Of a stretch of DNA of 64,000 nucleotides, positions 20,807 through 32,760 are shown piece by piece. Origin of the DNA: Cladobotryum mycophilum (Eukaryota; Ascomycota; Sordariomycetes; Hypocreales; Hypocreaceae); the NCBI GenBank assembly GCA_036429605.1, contig CM071590.1, positions 6,572,001 through 6,636,000 on the forward strand, in the 5' to 3' direction. The notes below the pieces were generated by a model. It was not told the DNA's origin, searched no databases, and saw only the letters and a program-made list of their open reading frames with translations. Positions within the stretch are counted from its first letter, which is position 1. Each line of letters begins with the position of its first letter. Position numbers and translations under genes: made by a program.

Positions 20807-23058
20807 AGAATTGTATTTATGTTTTCTTTTTGCTTTGGAAAGATTGGAAATGTCTCATCAGACATGAAAGCATAGCTTTAAAGAGCACATGTTCCTAGTG
20901 GACATAATGTACATAAGATTAGAGATAGCCTAGAATGTACAAATGCCCGACATATCATCTCAAATCAATATTTCGTTACCCCTCTTGGCAACAGCATCTT
21001 GTTAAATCGGCAGTTGAGGTTCCTGCATAACGCTATCTAGCCCTGGACCACTTTCATGATCTGTGTATGAGTTTAACGCTTGCTATAAAATCCCATATTG
21101 GCTGGGTATTGTGCTGATATCTGTCTACCATGAAGTTTAGGTCCCAGTCATTGAAAGGCATTATCAAATAATACAAGGGTGGTCTCACCAGCCTGAAGAA
21201 TAGTTTTAGAAGTATGTCTGAAAGCCTGCGGTAAATTCTTTGACATTTTGACATCTTCAGCTAGATAAGGATCAAAGAAGTTGACATTTTATATTGTCGA
21301 GCCTCTTATAGCTTATAGCATGGACATGGCCGCAGGGAGTGTCAATATTTGGAATCAAGGTAAACATTGAATCATTTAATAGCTCATTTCTTCATTGCTG
21401 AACTGAATGGTCTTGCACCTTCTTTTTGTTTCACTCGGTGCACGAGACTTATGACTTGATTAGCCATCTTTATAGCTCGACGGTCACACGTTCTATTTGG
21501 AGAGGTTGGGGACTGGAAGTGTGGGGTTTTACATTCTTCCAGAGTATATATGAATGAACAGTCGTCAGATAGGCTTGCGGTCAGTTGGTCGATTGAATGT
21601 TATTAAGTCGTTCCTTTGCTCAAGATGTTATTTTATGAACACTCCTCATCGTTGAAACGGAAAGATGGGGTGCTGCATAAGTCATTTAACCCACTTGGAA
21701 GCCTCTTAATTCGTATCTAGCGATGCGACCTCGTTGATTCAGGAACGTCTACAACTATTTGCGAATAGCGTCCAGTGTTTGTGCCATCTCAGCGACCGTA
21801 CTATGTTGTGTTCATGGTTACGTTGCAGCCACAAAATACGGCCCTTTAGATGGATAATAAATGATTCATCCACAATCATCCATCAACGCAAAGAAAATGC
21901 TACCCTAGCAGTCTAGCAGCCATATAAGTAAACAGGTTTTGCATGCACAGCATGGATCGGGAAGTAGATCACTGAGCGGTCTGTTCATCGTAGCTGATCC
22001 AAATGCTTCACCCACGTGGGTGTGTTTCTTACGGCCCCAGCTTGTGGTCGATAAGATGACAATTGAATTTATTCCCACTTATAAATGCAAGACTGAAAAT
22101 GGACAAGTTAGAGACCGCTACCTATACAGTTTGGGTCTCATCCCTGTTATGCATGTTCCTCAAGGCCTCCACCTGGTTCGGCATCTCCGCACATTCGGTT
22201 GTCGCTTTCACCGACTCGGCCGAGTCCAACCTCGTGAGAGATTGACGCTGTTGGAGAGGCCAAATGGCCCGTGAGCTTTAATCTTTTAGTATCTAATCTA
22301 CAAAATCCATTCATGTATTCTTCGGATGCTGGATATAATGACTGTCACAAGTCACTTGATGCCTTGTACTTGAAGCCGGCACCTAGAGGAAAAAACAAAA
22401 CAAAAACATAGCTGTGAGCGTGTTACTGCTACTCGGGCCCTCGCTCCCATCACCCGACGCATGAATGGTGGAGAGCCGGGTCCTCCTTGGTAACACATAC
22501 ATGACCGCTTAACCAGAACCCTTCTCAATTACCGGCCTCATGAGCCGTCGTGATAAGAAATATGGAGAAATTTTTCAGTGGCTAGACAGTCAGGCAACCA
22601 AATAAATTGTCACTAACGACATATTTTTGAAGGGCCATGTCTTGGAATAGCTCCGCATTATGAGACACGAGCCATGACTCGGCCGAGAGATGCGGTGTCC
22701 ATCTCCGTGTTTTGCATATTAAATCATGTTGGCGTTGTGAAAAAAATGCAAGGTAAGACATGAAAAGCATCGGGCTTACTCGTTTGGCTTCTCTTCTAAG
22801 ATCTCGCCACGGTTCTGAGTGGGGGCATCAGATATGCGAGAGGTCCGTTCAAGTAGCAGTAATCTAACACAGCTTGTTTGAAGCTGTGGTTGCTGGTGAG
22901 ACAGGAGGACAGGATGGTCATCTATGCATCGTGAGAGTCCATTCCGAACCTCGGCAAGGCCGTTGATTGAAGATATAAAGAGGACCAACTTGCCCTGGGT
23001 ATTTCGGCAAGTCTACAGGTCATCATTCCCAATCACTTCAATCATCATCACCGTCATC
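20807..23058. other. Gene-poor intergenic region
   Basis: About 2.2 kb contains no recognised gene. An ORF at 22063-22245 encodes a short hydrophobic peptide with no family match that I recognise. A 14-bp perfect palindrome CACCCACGTGGGTG with an E-box core lies at 22009-22022. The right end holds the promoter of the small secreted protein. Confidence 0.5.
22974..22979 (+). promoter_or_regulatory. Putative TATA box of the small secreted protein gene
   Basis: TATAAA lies 80 bp upstream of the start codon in GAAGATATAAAGAGG. Confidence 0.45.
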
Positions 23059-23482
23059 ATGAAGTTCTCCACCATCATTTCCCTTTGCCTCGCTGGCGTT
23101 GGTGCTGTCCAGGCCGCACCTAGCCATGGCTCATACTTGGTATGAACCGAGACCCTCAGAATTGGAGTCAAGCTAACAAACAACAGTGCAAGCTCTATTC
23201 TGGGGAAAACTACCAGGGCTTCTTGCCCCAGACCGTCGACAAGGAGGGCTGTACCAACCTGGGCCTTCTCTTGTAAGTCACTCTTGCTCACACGCAGTAA
23301 ATCTTTGCAGTTGCTCACTACGCCACAGGAGGAATAAACTTGGATCTATTGAGATCGACCCACAAGCTAGGTGTACTGGATACCAGTATACGTCATGTAC
23401 AGCCACGAACATTTACTTCAATCACAGCGAGCCCATCTCCCCAAGACACGATGTTCAGTCTGTCTTTTGTTTCTGGGATTAA
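23059..23482 (+). CDS. Small secreted cysteine-rich protein, beta/gamma-crystallin-like pattern
   Basis: Three exons (23059-23139, 23187-23272, 23329-23482) splice to 106 aa. Exon 1 is mostly a signal peptide (MKFSTIISLCLAGVGAVQA). The mature part begins near CKLYSGENYQGF and has five cysteines, including EGC, ARCTGYQ, TSC and the terminal FCFWD. The LYSGENYQGF...GCTNL...GSIEI pattern resembles a beta/gamma-crystallin Greek-key unit, but that is an inference from spacing. The third exon start was chosen at CCACAG because the other acceptor (TTTGCAG) puts exon 3 in a frame lacking the cysteine pattern and its stop. It is an effector-like or wall/defence protein candidate; function unknown. Confidence 0.7.
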
Positions 23483-23827
23483 ATGCGGATGATTGAAGTT
23501 CTGAACATGTCTAAATGGCAGATGGAATGTCTGGGAAGGAAGACGGCGGGCCAACCCGACGTTAGGCTAGTCCTACCCTAGAGGTGATTTCTCAAACTGA
23601 CAAATCTTACCTTGCCTGCGTAGGTCATCAACAACCATGGAATATGGGCTATGCTATCCATGGATTTTAGACCCGAGGTCAAATGAGGTGCGAGTCACGA
23701 GAATATTGGTGAAGTTGGCATAAGTAGGCTACACTGTGGGGGAATCTATGGAGGATAGATAACAATAATACTCTGTTTGTCTACCTGGCGACCGATCCAT
23801 TTGTTACTTATAAACGATATACAGAGG
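23483..23827. other. Intergenic region holding the left inversion breakpoint
   Basis: No gene is seen. On the minus strand the isochorismatase-like coding sequence stops being recognisable at about 23815-23828, after the VQID block, and unrelated sequence follows. Confidence 0.5.
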
Positions 23828-24121
23828 TCAATTTGCACCTGCGGGGGAGCCTGCATCGAAGATGCTGAAGGCGTTCACCAGCTTGGTGAATGGTGCGTCG
23901 GCGGGGAGCTCGGATTGCTTGGGGTTGACGAAACAGAGCGAGGTGAAGATTGTGAGTGGACGAGGGTGCTGTTGGTTCACAGCATCAATCCAGCTAGAGC
24001 AATTTCTAATGAATAATTGGCCTTTAGCTGTCTCCTTAACTTGGTTGATGAGAGCCGTCATAAGATCTAGATTAAGAACGGCATATCGATCCCCAAATGT
24101 TAAACCACCTTGAATTGGCAT
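23828..24121 (-). pseudogene. 5' half of an isochorismatase-like (cysteine hydrolase fold) gene
   Basis: The ORF begins MPIQGGLTFGDRYAVLNLD and continues through FIRNCSSWIDAV, RPLTIFTSLCF, LPADAPFTKLV and FDAGSP, the N-terminal half of a fungal isochorismatase-like hydrolase. The frame ends at once in AGAN-stop. Removing one base from a five-G run (23843-23847; five C on the coding strand) would instead give GSPQVQID, the expected continuation. No sequence matching the C-terminal half follows. That half occurs on the opposite strand at 53329-53691. The gene is therefore broken. The intact family member would be a ~210-aa cytosolic hydrolase acting on isochorismate-like or amide substrates. 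Confidence 0.72.
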
Positions 24122-24534
24122 GTTGGAAGACGTTATCCAAGAAGTAACTTTAAACTGGTAAGAAGAAATGAGGACAAATGAAACGAAATCAGGATGAGAG
24201 AACATGCACTGATCTTTCAGTGTAATTCAACAGCCCTCGATCTTGGTCTCATGGTAGATGGCAGCATTTTAATCCCTGCTTATTTCCAGAGTTGTGGGGA
24301 CTCAACTCCGGTGGTGGATGTGGTGTTTTGGCTTCTGCAATGCCTGATTGGCCCCTGAGAAGCTCAACTCCGTGACGTCCCTGGCGTCAACTCCGAAATG
24401 CCCGCCTGAGCCCCGATCACCATTCCTCATGACGAAGTGTGTGTATAAGACCAATACTTTGATCTTGACATGTCTGCTATTCAATTAAAAAGATTAATCA
24501 AATTAAACAACAATTTGAAGATCTAAATTACAAA
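24122..24534. other. Intergenic region (divergent promoters)
   Basis: It lies between the broken isochorismatase-like gene (minus) and the MFS transporter (plus) and should hold both promoters. Nothing else is recognised. Confidence 0.5.
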
Positions 24535-26076
24535 ATGCCACTGGAAACTCGAGACGAGCAGCCTTCATTGACAGCTAAAGAAACACCAGGGCCATCTCCA
24601 GACCCTCCTCCTACAGATGCACTTTACAGCATCTTCGATAAACGACAAAAGGCATTGATCGTTCTCATTGCTTCAACCGCCGCAACTTGTGGGTGAAAAT
24701 AAAACTTTTACAATGATCTTCTTCTGTCCGCTAACGAAATCGCAGTCTCTGGTTTTGCATCCAATATTTATTTCCCTACACTCCCGACTATTGCCCGCGA
24801 TCTGAATGTCTCCGTTGAGCTTGTCAACCTCACTGTGACTTCGTACCTCATATTCCAAGGCATCGCCCCAAGTTTATGGGGTCCGATATCTGATGTCAAA
24901 GGACGCCGGGTCGCATACTGCTGCACCTTTCTCGTCTTTCTAGGAGCTTGCATCGGTCTTGCAGAGTCCAAGAATTACGCTACGCTCATTGTGCTTAGAT
25001 GCCTGCAAAGTACCGGCAGTGCGAGCACAATTGCCATCGGATCCGGTGTCATTGGCGACATCACCACACGTGAAGACCGCGGAGGGCTCATGGGCATCTT
25101 CCAGGCCGGGCTACTTGTTCCAGTGGCAATAGGCCCCATTATTGGAGGCGCTCTTGCTGGGTCCTTGGGATGGAGGTCCATATTCTGGTTCCTGACCATA
25201 TATAGCGGCGTATTTCTTGTGTTTCTGACTATGTTGCTACCAGAGACGCTTAGGTCCCTTGTAGCAAATGGAAGTCGTACACCCTCCAACTTGATACAAA
25301 AGTACCCACTCATCGTCTACCAGAAACTCACCAAGATTCGATGGGATCCGAGAGAAGCAGCATCGCAGCCTGACGAGAAGAAACGCATCGATGTCACGGT
25401 ACCGTTCCGTATCCTTGTTAGCAGGCAGGCGTCTCCCGTCATCATCTTCCTCTCTATTCACTATGCAGTCTGGCAAATGAGTATTACTGCCATGTCTACC
25501 CTCTTCGAGCAGGGCTATCACCTCGGCGAGACTCAGATAGGCTTGACCTTCATCGCGAACGGAGTAGGTTCCATGATTGGGACAATTGTTACCGGCAGAA
25601 TTCTTGACGTGGATTACCGCCGCTTCAAGGAAAAGCATGAGGCCCGAAAAGCTCAGACTAACCTTGAGGGTGGTCCTCACGGCTCTGCAACCAGCAAAGA
25701 CGATCAATTCCCCATCAAAAAGGCGCGCCTTCGCCTCGTCCCGATTTTCTCTCTCCTGCAATGCATTTCAATCCTTCTCTTCGGATGGACTATTCAATAT
25801 CCTCACAGAGTTCATATCGCTGTCCCCATCGTGTCCACCTTCATCACAGGCTGGGGAGCCGTGTCGATTCAATCTGTCATAATGACCTACCTTGTCGACA
25901 TCTTTTCCGACAAAAGTGCTGGCGCCAGCGCAAGTCTGAACCTGTCTCGATGTTTATTCGCCGCTGGAGGCACGAGCATCGTCATGCCAATGGTGAATGG
26001 AATTGGTGTTGGATGGTCATTTACGATCTGCGCTGGGGTCCAGTTTGGAGCATTGCTGGGGTTGCTTGTCTGGTGA
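24535..26076 (+). CDS. MFS transporter, DHA1 multidrug-resistance type
   Basis: Two exons (24535-24688 and 24746-26076; donor GTGGGT, acceptor ATCGCAG) encode 494 aa. After a hydrophilic N-terminus (MPLETRDEQPS...) comes SGFASNIYFPTLP, a TM1 block of fungal DHA1 exporters. WGPISDVKGRRVAY is motif A, and VLRCLQSTGSASTIAIGSGVIGD and IGPIIGGALAGSLGWRSIF (motif C) follow. A central charged loop precedes the C-terminal six helices. It is predicted to be a 12-TM plasma-membrane proton antiporter exporting drugs or metabolites. Its neighbours are a nitrilase and an esterase, so export or uptake of a xenobiotic is plausible (inference). Confidence 0.92.
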
Positions 26077-26194
26077 ACATGAAGTGCACGACAGCTCGGC
26101 CAATTTGAAGACACATGAGAGATAGATAATACTTTTAGACATAATGATATTTTTTTCAATAGAACCTTATAATCAATACAAACCCTGGGGAGTC

Positions 26195-27293
26195 TTATGC
26201 AGATTCTTCGTCTACCTCCTGGGTAGCTTTCACCCGTTGAGGTTTGACCACAGGCTTGATATCATTGCAAACACCCAGCCACAGCAGATCGGGACGGCTA
26301 TAATGTCCCGTGCAGTCGACAAACATTTTAACCTTTACCAACTCATCCATATCCAAATCGGCATAAAGAATCGTCTCCGTCGTATCGTCTACTGGCTCTG
26401 TCAGACGTCGCCCATCTGGGCCAAAAATGGCAGAAGAACCGCCTCCTGGAAAAGACATGAGGGCTCCTTCTACGGTCTTCAACTTTTTGACTCCCTTCTC
26501 CGTGATAAGAGCGGTAGTGTGTAGAACAAACGCCCCGGACTCGATGGCGTAGGTGCGAGAAAGGGTTTGGCAGCCTAGAAAGGGTCAGCAATGGTTGGCA
26601 GACGGTGCTCGAGCTCAACTACCCTCTGCGCTCATGGACCAAAAGTCCAGACCACCGGTGTGAGGCGTAGCACTTGGCCACGCAGAAACGTGAATTTCTT
26701 CATTCTGAGCAATCGTGTTGTATTTCAGTAGCGGCTGGATGTGCTCGAAGCAGGCGAGTGATCCGACTCTTGCAAATGGCAGTTCTGCGACACTCTGTAG
26801 GCAATGGCCAGAGGCATCACCGAATACACTTCGCTCCATGTGGGTTGGTTTCATCTTACGCCGATGCACTTTGATCTCGCCATCGGGTCCAATCAAAGCT
26901 TGCGCAATAAAGAGGGAGTTGTTGCTATTTTCTGAGAAGCCCAAAGACACGGCGATGTTGTTGGTTCGAGCACAGTTTTGAATCATCTGCATCTCCTCCG
27001 ATTCTAGACGCATAGAGTTCTTTATGTACTCGACATTGAGCTCAAAGTCGACGAGGCGAGACCTATTCTTGAATGAGCGACTCTCGAGAATGGAAATCTG
27101 TAAATAATTCATGTGCGACAAACCATATCCAGCAAGGATAGCCAGGAATCCAAGTTTCGGGAAAGCTTACAAGCTGCGCATTGTTGGCGGCAGCTTCTTT
27201 AATGAACTGACAGGTCTTCTCGACGGCTGCAGGGAGATCGATCCACGCCGGCTCAGCCTGTGTAACGGCGACACGAACAGTACGACCAGGCAT
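26195..27293 (-). CDS. Nitrilase (aliphatic/aryl nitrilase family)
   Basis: Exons are 27293-27124, 27062-26623 and 26574-26195, giving 329 aa. The catalytic Glu-Lys-Cys triad is visible: VSFPETWIPGYPCWIW (Glu), KVHRRKMKPTHMERSVFG (Lys) and VGSLACFEHIQPLLKY (Cys). Most fungal nitrilases have CWEH; here it is CFEH. The splice CWIW|SRLVDFELN restores the usual order. The enzyme hydrolyses nitriles to carboxylic acids and ammonia, or hydrates cyanide in some members, and forms cytosolic spiral oligomers. The C-terminal tail is short and acidic. It is divergent from an esterase gene, sharing a ~490-bp promoter region, and convergent with the MFS transporter. Confidence 0.93.
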
Positions 27294-27782
27294 GGTTAAT
27301 AGGTTTGTCTTGGGATGTAAATGATGTTCAATGATCACGATCAGGGTCTTGTTCTATGGTGTTATAATTTGAGAGTTCACAGCTGGAATGCAGCCCGAAA
27401 TAATAATGGCTCACATCTTATACTTTACCCCGACTCAGCAAGGCGACGGCCCGCGGCCAGGGTAGGCTTATGCAACACCGAGTCTCATCCAGTTGCATTC
27501 TGTGATATCGACCATCAGAACCTCCGCATCATCAGTACCCAGTGACTTTGTCATAGGGCGGCAAGTGTGGAGTCGTGCCATGTCCCATGTCATTAACGGG
27601 TCAAGTCCGCGGAGTCGATGGACATGGGTCACAACTGGTCTTCCTGGTGTTCCATCCGCTTATTATTGTTGCGTAGTATTTCTTATATAATATGTAGCTC
27701 GTCATCCCACCATGACCCGAAAAAAGAGCTCAATCGGCTTACAACATAATATAACGCAAGGAACGGACACCAGAGATCCATC
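27294..27782. promoter_or_regulatory. Shared divergent promoter region of nitrilase and esterase
   Basis: This 489-bp stretch separates the two divergent start codons. It holds no gene. Co-regulation of the pair is possible, but no operator could be identified by eye. Confidence 0.45.
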
Positions 27783-29155
27783 ATGCAGCTCAAAGAGAAG
27801 ACAGAGTACGTAGACTTGAATCCAGATTTCAAACCACTGCCAAAGTATGGGCATCTATCTACAATAGCGCCAGAATTCGAGGCCATCAAGAGTACTGTTG
27901 ACGAGGCGCTTGCGGAGATCTGGAGCGCAGAAGATGTTAAAGGTTTGCGTTTGAGGAGGGGTAACAGCGATGCCATCATCCCGCCAGGAGGCCCTGATCG
28001 CGCCAAGGAAGTGATTTCAGAGTTCATTCGCATCCCCGCGCGTGATGGCCACCAGATCGAGCTGAAGCTCTACAAATCCCCAACTGTCCAGAAGGATGCG
28101 ACTCTTCTTCTATATATGCATGGCGGAGGTACGCAATTTCCTACCCTCGTGATTTGAGATGATATGGGTGCCGCTGACCCTGCTTGGGCTCCACAAAATA
28201 GGTTGGGTCATGGGAAACCATGAGACGAATGGTGCCGAGAATGTTCATGCAGCTAGTCATCGAAATATAGTTGTTCTCAGCGTTGATTATCGCTTGTAAG
28301 CGTTCTTATAATGCTCTCGCAATGAATAGGCAAGCTAACTGTGACAAAGAGCACCAGAATGGAAGTTCCCTCACGCAATTCATGACTGCTACGATGCCTT
28401 ATTATGGGTACTGAATGAAGATGTACTGGGGCCAAAATGGATTTACTGACATGTTTCAAGGCCAAGGAGAATGCTTCAAAGCTTGGAATCGACCCGGAAA
28501 AGATAATTGTTGGTGGAACCAGTGCGGGCGGCAATTTGGTATGTTTTTGGTCTATTCTACCAGTGGATGAGCTGACGCCACAAGTAGGCTGCGGCACTTG
28601 CTCTTGAAGCCAGAGATAATGGCATCACCGGCATCGTGGGGCAAATTCTCAATTTCCCTGCAGTGTGTCATCCGAAATTCTTTCCAGCTGAAAAGTATGA
28701 ATACGGAAGTGTTATTCAGAACGCCCACGCAAGCATCCTCGACATCTTCAGGGTGGAATTCTTTGTCAATCAATACATCCCCAATCCGGAACCTGATCAT
28801 AAGCATTCGCCACTGCTTGCCGCCTCTCACAAAAACCTCCCTCCAGCTCGTGAGTCGCTCCCTGCTAATCCCGACCTTCACTGCCATATCATGTCTCTAA
28901 TATCACTACTTTTGCCGTTGCTGACTACTCTGCCACCCAGTGATCAATTGCGGTGGCCTTGATCCTCTGCGAGATGAAGCTTTTGCATACGCTGAAGTGC
29001 TTCGCGAATCAGGTGTTGACGTCGAAATACATTCGTACCAAGGTTTACCGCATGTCTTCACCGGTGTTGCCATAAACCTACCACAGGTGACTCAATTCTA
29101 CGAGATATTCAACAATTTCTTGAGCAAACACGCCGGTGCTCCACCTGCAAGTTAG
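27783..29155 (+). CDS. Alpha/beta-hydrolase, hormone-sensitive-lipase (HSL)-type esterase
   Basis: Six exons (27783-28128, 28202-28295, 28350-28407, 28461-28538, 28588-28849, 28941-29155) splice to 350 aa with all phases consistent. LLLYMHGGGWVMGN supplies the HGGG oxyanion hole, VLSVDYRLAPEWKFP is the conserved strand, and IIVGGTSAGGNLAAALA contains the nucleophile Ser in GTSAGG. The acid lies in CGGLDPLRDE and the catalytic His in YQGLPHVF. It has no signal peptide, so it is probably a cytosolic carboxylesterase or lactonase. The substrate is unknown. It is divergent from the nitrilase. Confidence 0.92.
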
Positions 29156-29514
29156 CAAAAGGATGGCGTACGATCATCACCGGTAGACAAGCTTCTTTAA
29201 GATGATAAAGCTGGTGGTGGATTAGATTCCACAAACAGCTACAGGAAATGATAAAATGACAGAAGAAAATCATGACGCTTCATTCAATATTCAAAACTAT
29301 TACTGAACGCTTGGTATAAGAATCCTGCAGAAATGAAGATTCCACAATGACGCCGTGTGAATAAATCATCGCCTTCAACCCAAATTGCCCCCAAACAATC
29401 ACCAAATTCCCAATCTCCATCCAAAAATAAAAGATGTCCAAAGTTACCATATGATCCACAGTAACCACACAATTTAATATCCCAACACCCGAATTTCCTT
29501 GTCATAATAGTAAA
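29156..29514. other. Convergent intergenic region
   Basis: No gene is seen. The stretch holds the 3' ends of the esterase (plus) and the MGCC protein (minus). Confidence 0.5.
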
Positions 29515-29940
29515 TCACCAGGCTCCAGGCATTTTTGGGGCAGCTTCCACTGCCTGACCAGGGTGAGGGTCAATCTTGAATTTGATGTGAGTAGGTACCC
29601 GGTATGGGGCCTTGGGGTCATCCTTGTTCAATGCTGCATACCGGCTCACAGGGCGAGGTGGTTGAGGGAGACGCTTGCGAGCCCTATACTCCCAGCAGTT
29701 CTCGCAAGTGCAATCCATAAGGTAAACACCAGAGCGATCTTGGAAGTCTTTATCAGTCTGCCCACGATGGCGTTGTCTCGTATGTTGGTTGTACCAGGTT
29801 TGGTAATTGGAGTTGTTGCCGGTGACTGAGGCGGGTAGGGAAGAAACAGAGTAGGAGGAAGAAGAAGGAGAGATGTTGTAAACGGGACGAGGCCCGAGGG
29901 CAGTGTTGACCTTCTTAGACTTGGAATGACAACAGCCCAT
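29515..29940 (-). CDS. Small MGCC protein, predicted N-myristoylated and palmitoylated
   Basis: The 141-aa product begins MGCCHSKSKK, a strong N-myristoylation (G2) plus palmitoylation (C3, C4) motif that would place it on the plasma membrane. A Ser-rich stretch (SPSSSSYSVSS) and a Cys cluster in YLMDCTCENCWEYR follow. The frame is open upstream for another ~150 codons, but that part reads as promoter-like sequence with a TATATATA box, so this start was preferred. No family is recognised with certainty. Function unknown. Confidence 0.62.
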   Translation of the reverse strand: MGCCHSKSKKVNTALGPRPVYNISPSSSSYSVSSLPASVTGNNSNYQTWYNQHTRQRHRGQTDKDFQDRSGVYLMDCTCENCWEYRARKRLPQPPRPVSRYAALNKDDPKAPYRVPTHIKFKIDPHPGQAVEAAPKMPGAW

Positions 29941-31213
29941 CTTGAAGGTAGTTGGGTTTTTTCTTGAAAGTAATGATAGAGCACTGGAGAGGATGAAGAC
30001 AGCTGGCGATATCTGCTTGGAAAATGTTATGACAGTAAAGTCTTGGTTGTTTGAGTGAGGTGGTTGAAAGACTGTGTGTCTGAGATTGACTGATATAACA
30101 GAAGAAAAGTAGATATCACTTGGTAGCAGAAAGCTGGTTTGAGATCTGAGTGATTGACTTGGAGAGAAAGAAAGAAGGACCTGAGAGATCTGGGGGAGAA
30201 GCATGCTATATATATACCATTTAGAGGGCCTACCTCTCTGGGCTCGATGGTAACAGACTTTTACAAAAACATTGTTATACTTTGAGGCTTCAGAAAAAAT
30301 ATTATAAAATCTGAAATAAAAAGCCTCCTCATGGTGCAATTGTGAGAAAGACTTGTATATAAGCCCCAGAGCACGCAATCTGGAAGCTTCTGGAGGCATG
30401 AGTTTATCTCAGGCGAAATATGAAATGTTCAATTTAGCAACTCTATATACTGTTTAACTCCCTAGATTTCACATTAGGCTTTCGAAGGCGAGCTGGAAAC
30501 TATATGTGGGCTTCATTTAACGTTTTCGCAGCCATAGTTCTTGGGCGATGAACGCCACATCACCGCCTCGAAGGATGTTTAAACATCCACAAGTAATTGA
30601 CTTTTACTTTGGAGACTTTCTAGATAGTTTCTTTACATATCTAGTCAATTCATGAAAAGGTCGGCGGCATGCTTGTTTGGCGATTTTGGGGGCACGAATT
30701 GAGCAAGGTTGTCAGTGAAAGCACAGGGAGTAAGTGAGTCTATGCAGTCCATCACTAGATGATCGTCCAAAGTTTATTGCCAAGGATTTCTAATATTACT
30801 TACCAGAAGAAAACTGTAAAGTCTGTAATTATGCTGCGAAAGAACAAGGTACAACAATCCACATTGAAAGAGTAGGAATACGTAAGTGACACTTCTCTTG
30901 GCGATGGTCCCAGGGCGAATGCAGCCGCGACGGATGTGGCTCGAAGACACAGACTGGAATACCGATGATGTAATAAGTATAAATTAGGATGTTAGCACTC
31001 CCCATCTCATATTGTGCGACGCAATTAATGTCCGTCAGTCGGGCTCTAGAAACTCAAAATGGCTTCCATAGAAAGGCAAACGAAGTGCCAAAGGAAATTA
31101 TAAGAGGACCCCGTTATCATATTTGTGTTCACTCTTGTATCTATCTAACTAACCAGCTTATATTCGCGCCACCTGAAATGAGTGGGAAGTGTCTTGGAGG
31201 TTTCCTTGATCCA
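29941..31213. other. Intergenic region
   Basis: No gene is supported. A TATATATATA element (about 30207-30217) lies some 270 bp upstream of the MGCC start codon on the minus strand and is a possible core promoter. Confidence 0.5.
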
Positions 31214-32760
31214 TCATTCTTGGCGATTATTATTACTATTAGGCAATGGCTCCGGTTCACCAATACTAAATTGTCCTTGTTCCCAGCTCAATATATCTTG
31301 CTCCATTTCTTCACCAAGGGTCAATCTAAAGGAAGCAATGCGGTGGAACCTACCTAGAGCGTGTTTCTGAATGATGAACCCAATCAATCTAGACGTGTCT
31401 CCCCAGACATCGCCTTTTCCAATGGCTATGGCAAATGTCATATGAGTTCCACGCTTCTCTAATTCGTCACTACCGAAAGGACTTCCTATATCCTTTCATG
31501 CATGGTCTCCAATATACTACGGTGGTGGGTATCCTGCCAGTCTCGTAATTCAATTACGGGAACTGCTAGACATTTAACGGTCAAATACCCCTCCTCATCC
31601 ATTGAAATTGCCTCAACGAGGTCTCTACCATCGTAACAGGCGTCAAAATCCATGATGTCGTCGATGGCAACTTCGTTCTCTGCCAGCCCTCGAATTGTCA
31701 CCTCTCCCGTCTCTCTCGACAAAGGGAACGCGGGGAATGAAGAGAGAAAGCTGCAGAGGGAGCGTGTGGGAGACGAGGAGCCAGGTCGGTTTGCCCCCAT
31801 TCTCAATTATTGCCCGCGTAAGGGCAATTGTTGCCCCTGCACGGTCATCCTTAGCGAACGCAGTAACCTCGAGCGAGACGCCAAAGAGACTCATGATGCT
31901 AAATACCATGTCAACAGGGCGCGATGATGCGTGCGTGATGGCGCTGCGCCATATCGCACCCGCCCGGCTGTCTTCGCGTTGCGAGGGGCGGAGTGCATCG
32001 CGGAGTGGTACAACGCGGCATTCTGAAGACCCGAGGGTGATAGAGTTCGTCGTGAGTAAACAATCACGAGACTTATCTGCGGGGTGAAAGAACAATTGCT
32101 CGCGGTATTGATAAGCCGCAAGGTGCAGAAGCGATCGAATGGGACAGGTTGCAGATTGCCCGCTGGTGATTTCCGTCACGTCCAACCACCAGGTCTAGTC
32201 TTCTTCCATGAGTGGGTCGTCATAATCGACCTCATCAATCAACCGGCCTGACCCATGTTTCCAAGCAAAAAGAACCACTGGCTCGTTTTTCAGTGCAATG
32301 GCCTCTTGAAGGGTCCATCCCCTCTTTATCCACGACGTCTCCTTGTCCAAGGCGGCTAGGTGTCCCACACCGTCAGGCAAGATAATGCACGTCGCGCACC
32401 AGCTGTAAACATGGTACATGTTCTTGATCTGCCAATGCTTGTCTGTGCGGCTTGTCTGGATAATGCACAGCCGATCTACCCATGTACGTGGCACCCGCTA
32501 TGATAGACGCCCGCGCAGCATGCACAAGAACATCGATGCTAATCGGATCGCCGTCGAGCGCACCTTCAACAACGAAATTCCCTCGGAGCTGCGGAGAACA
32601 AGGGTGGTCGCTTTTCCAGACGTAGGATATTGCGCTATAAGGAATTCCATTTATATCTGGACACTCATAAATGATGAACTTGTCATGATGCGCAAGTTAG
32701 AAGCAGTCAACCAGGCGGTAGCAGCATGGCTTACAAGCGGAGAGACTGAGGGTGCTGCCT
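31214..32760 (-). pseudogene. Decayed HET-domain (heterokaryon incompatibility) gene
   Basis: Reading leftward the HET order is clear: CCYRLVDCF, KFIIYECPDINGIPYSAISY, VWKSDHPC, ATYM/WVDRLCIIQ, DKHWQIKNMYHVYS, WIKRGWTLQEAI, then a long C-terminal part (SRPVDMVFSIMSLFG, GLAENEVAIDD, FIIQKHALGRFHRIASF, ILSWEQGQF). The frame is broken at least five times: TAA at 32697-32699, a frameshift near 32482 before WVDRL, TAG at 32195-32197 after LMEED, a frameshift near 31730, and a stop/shift near 31484. HET proteins trigger cell death after fusion of unlike hyphae; this copy cannot be functional as written. The upstream boundary is uncertain. Confidence 0.8.

Noticed and set aside
29941..30399. 153-residue N-terminal extension of the MGCC protein
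   Set aside because: It runs through a TATATATA promoter-like element and lacks domain features; the MGCC start makes a sensible acylated protein.
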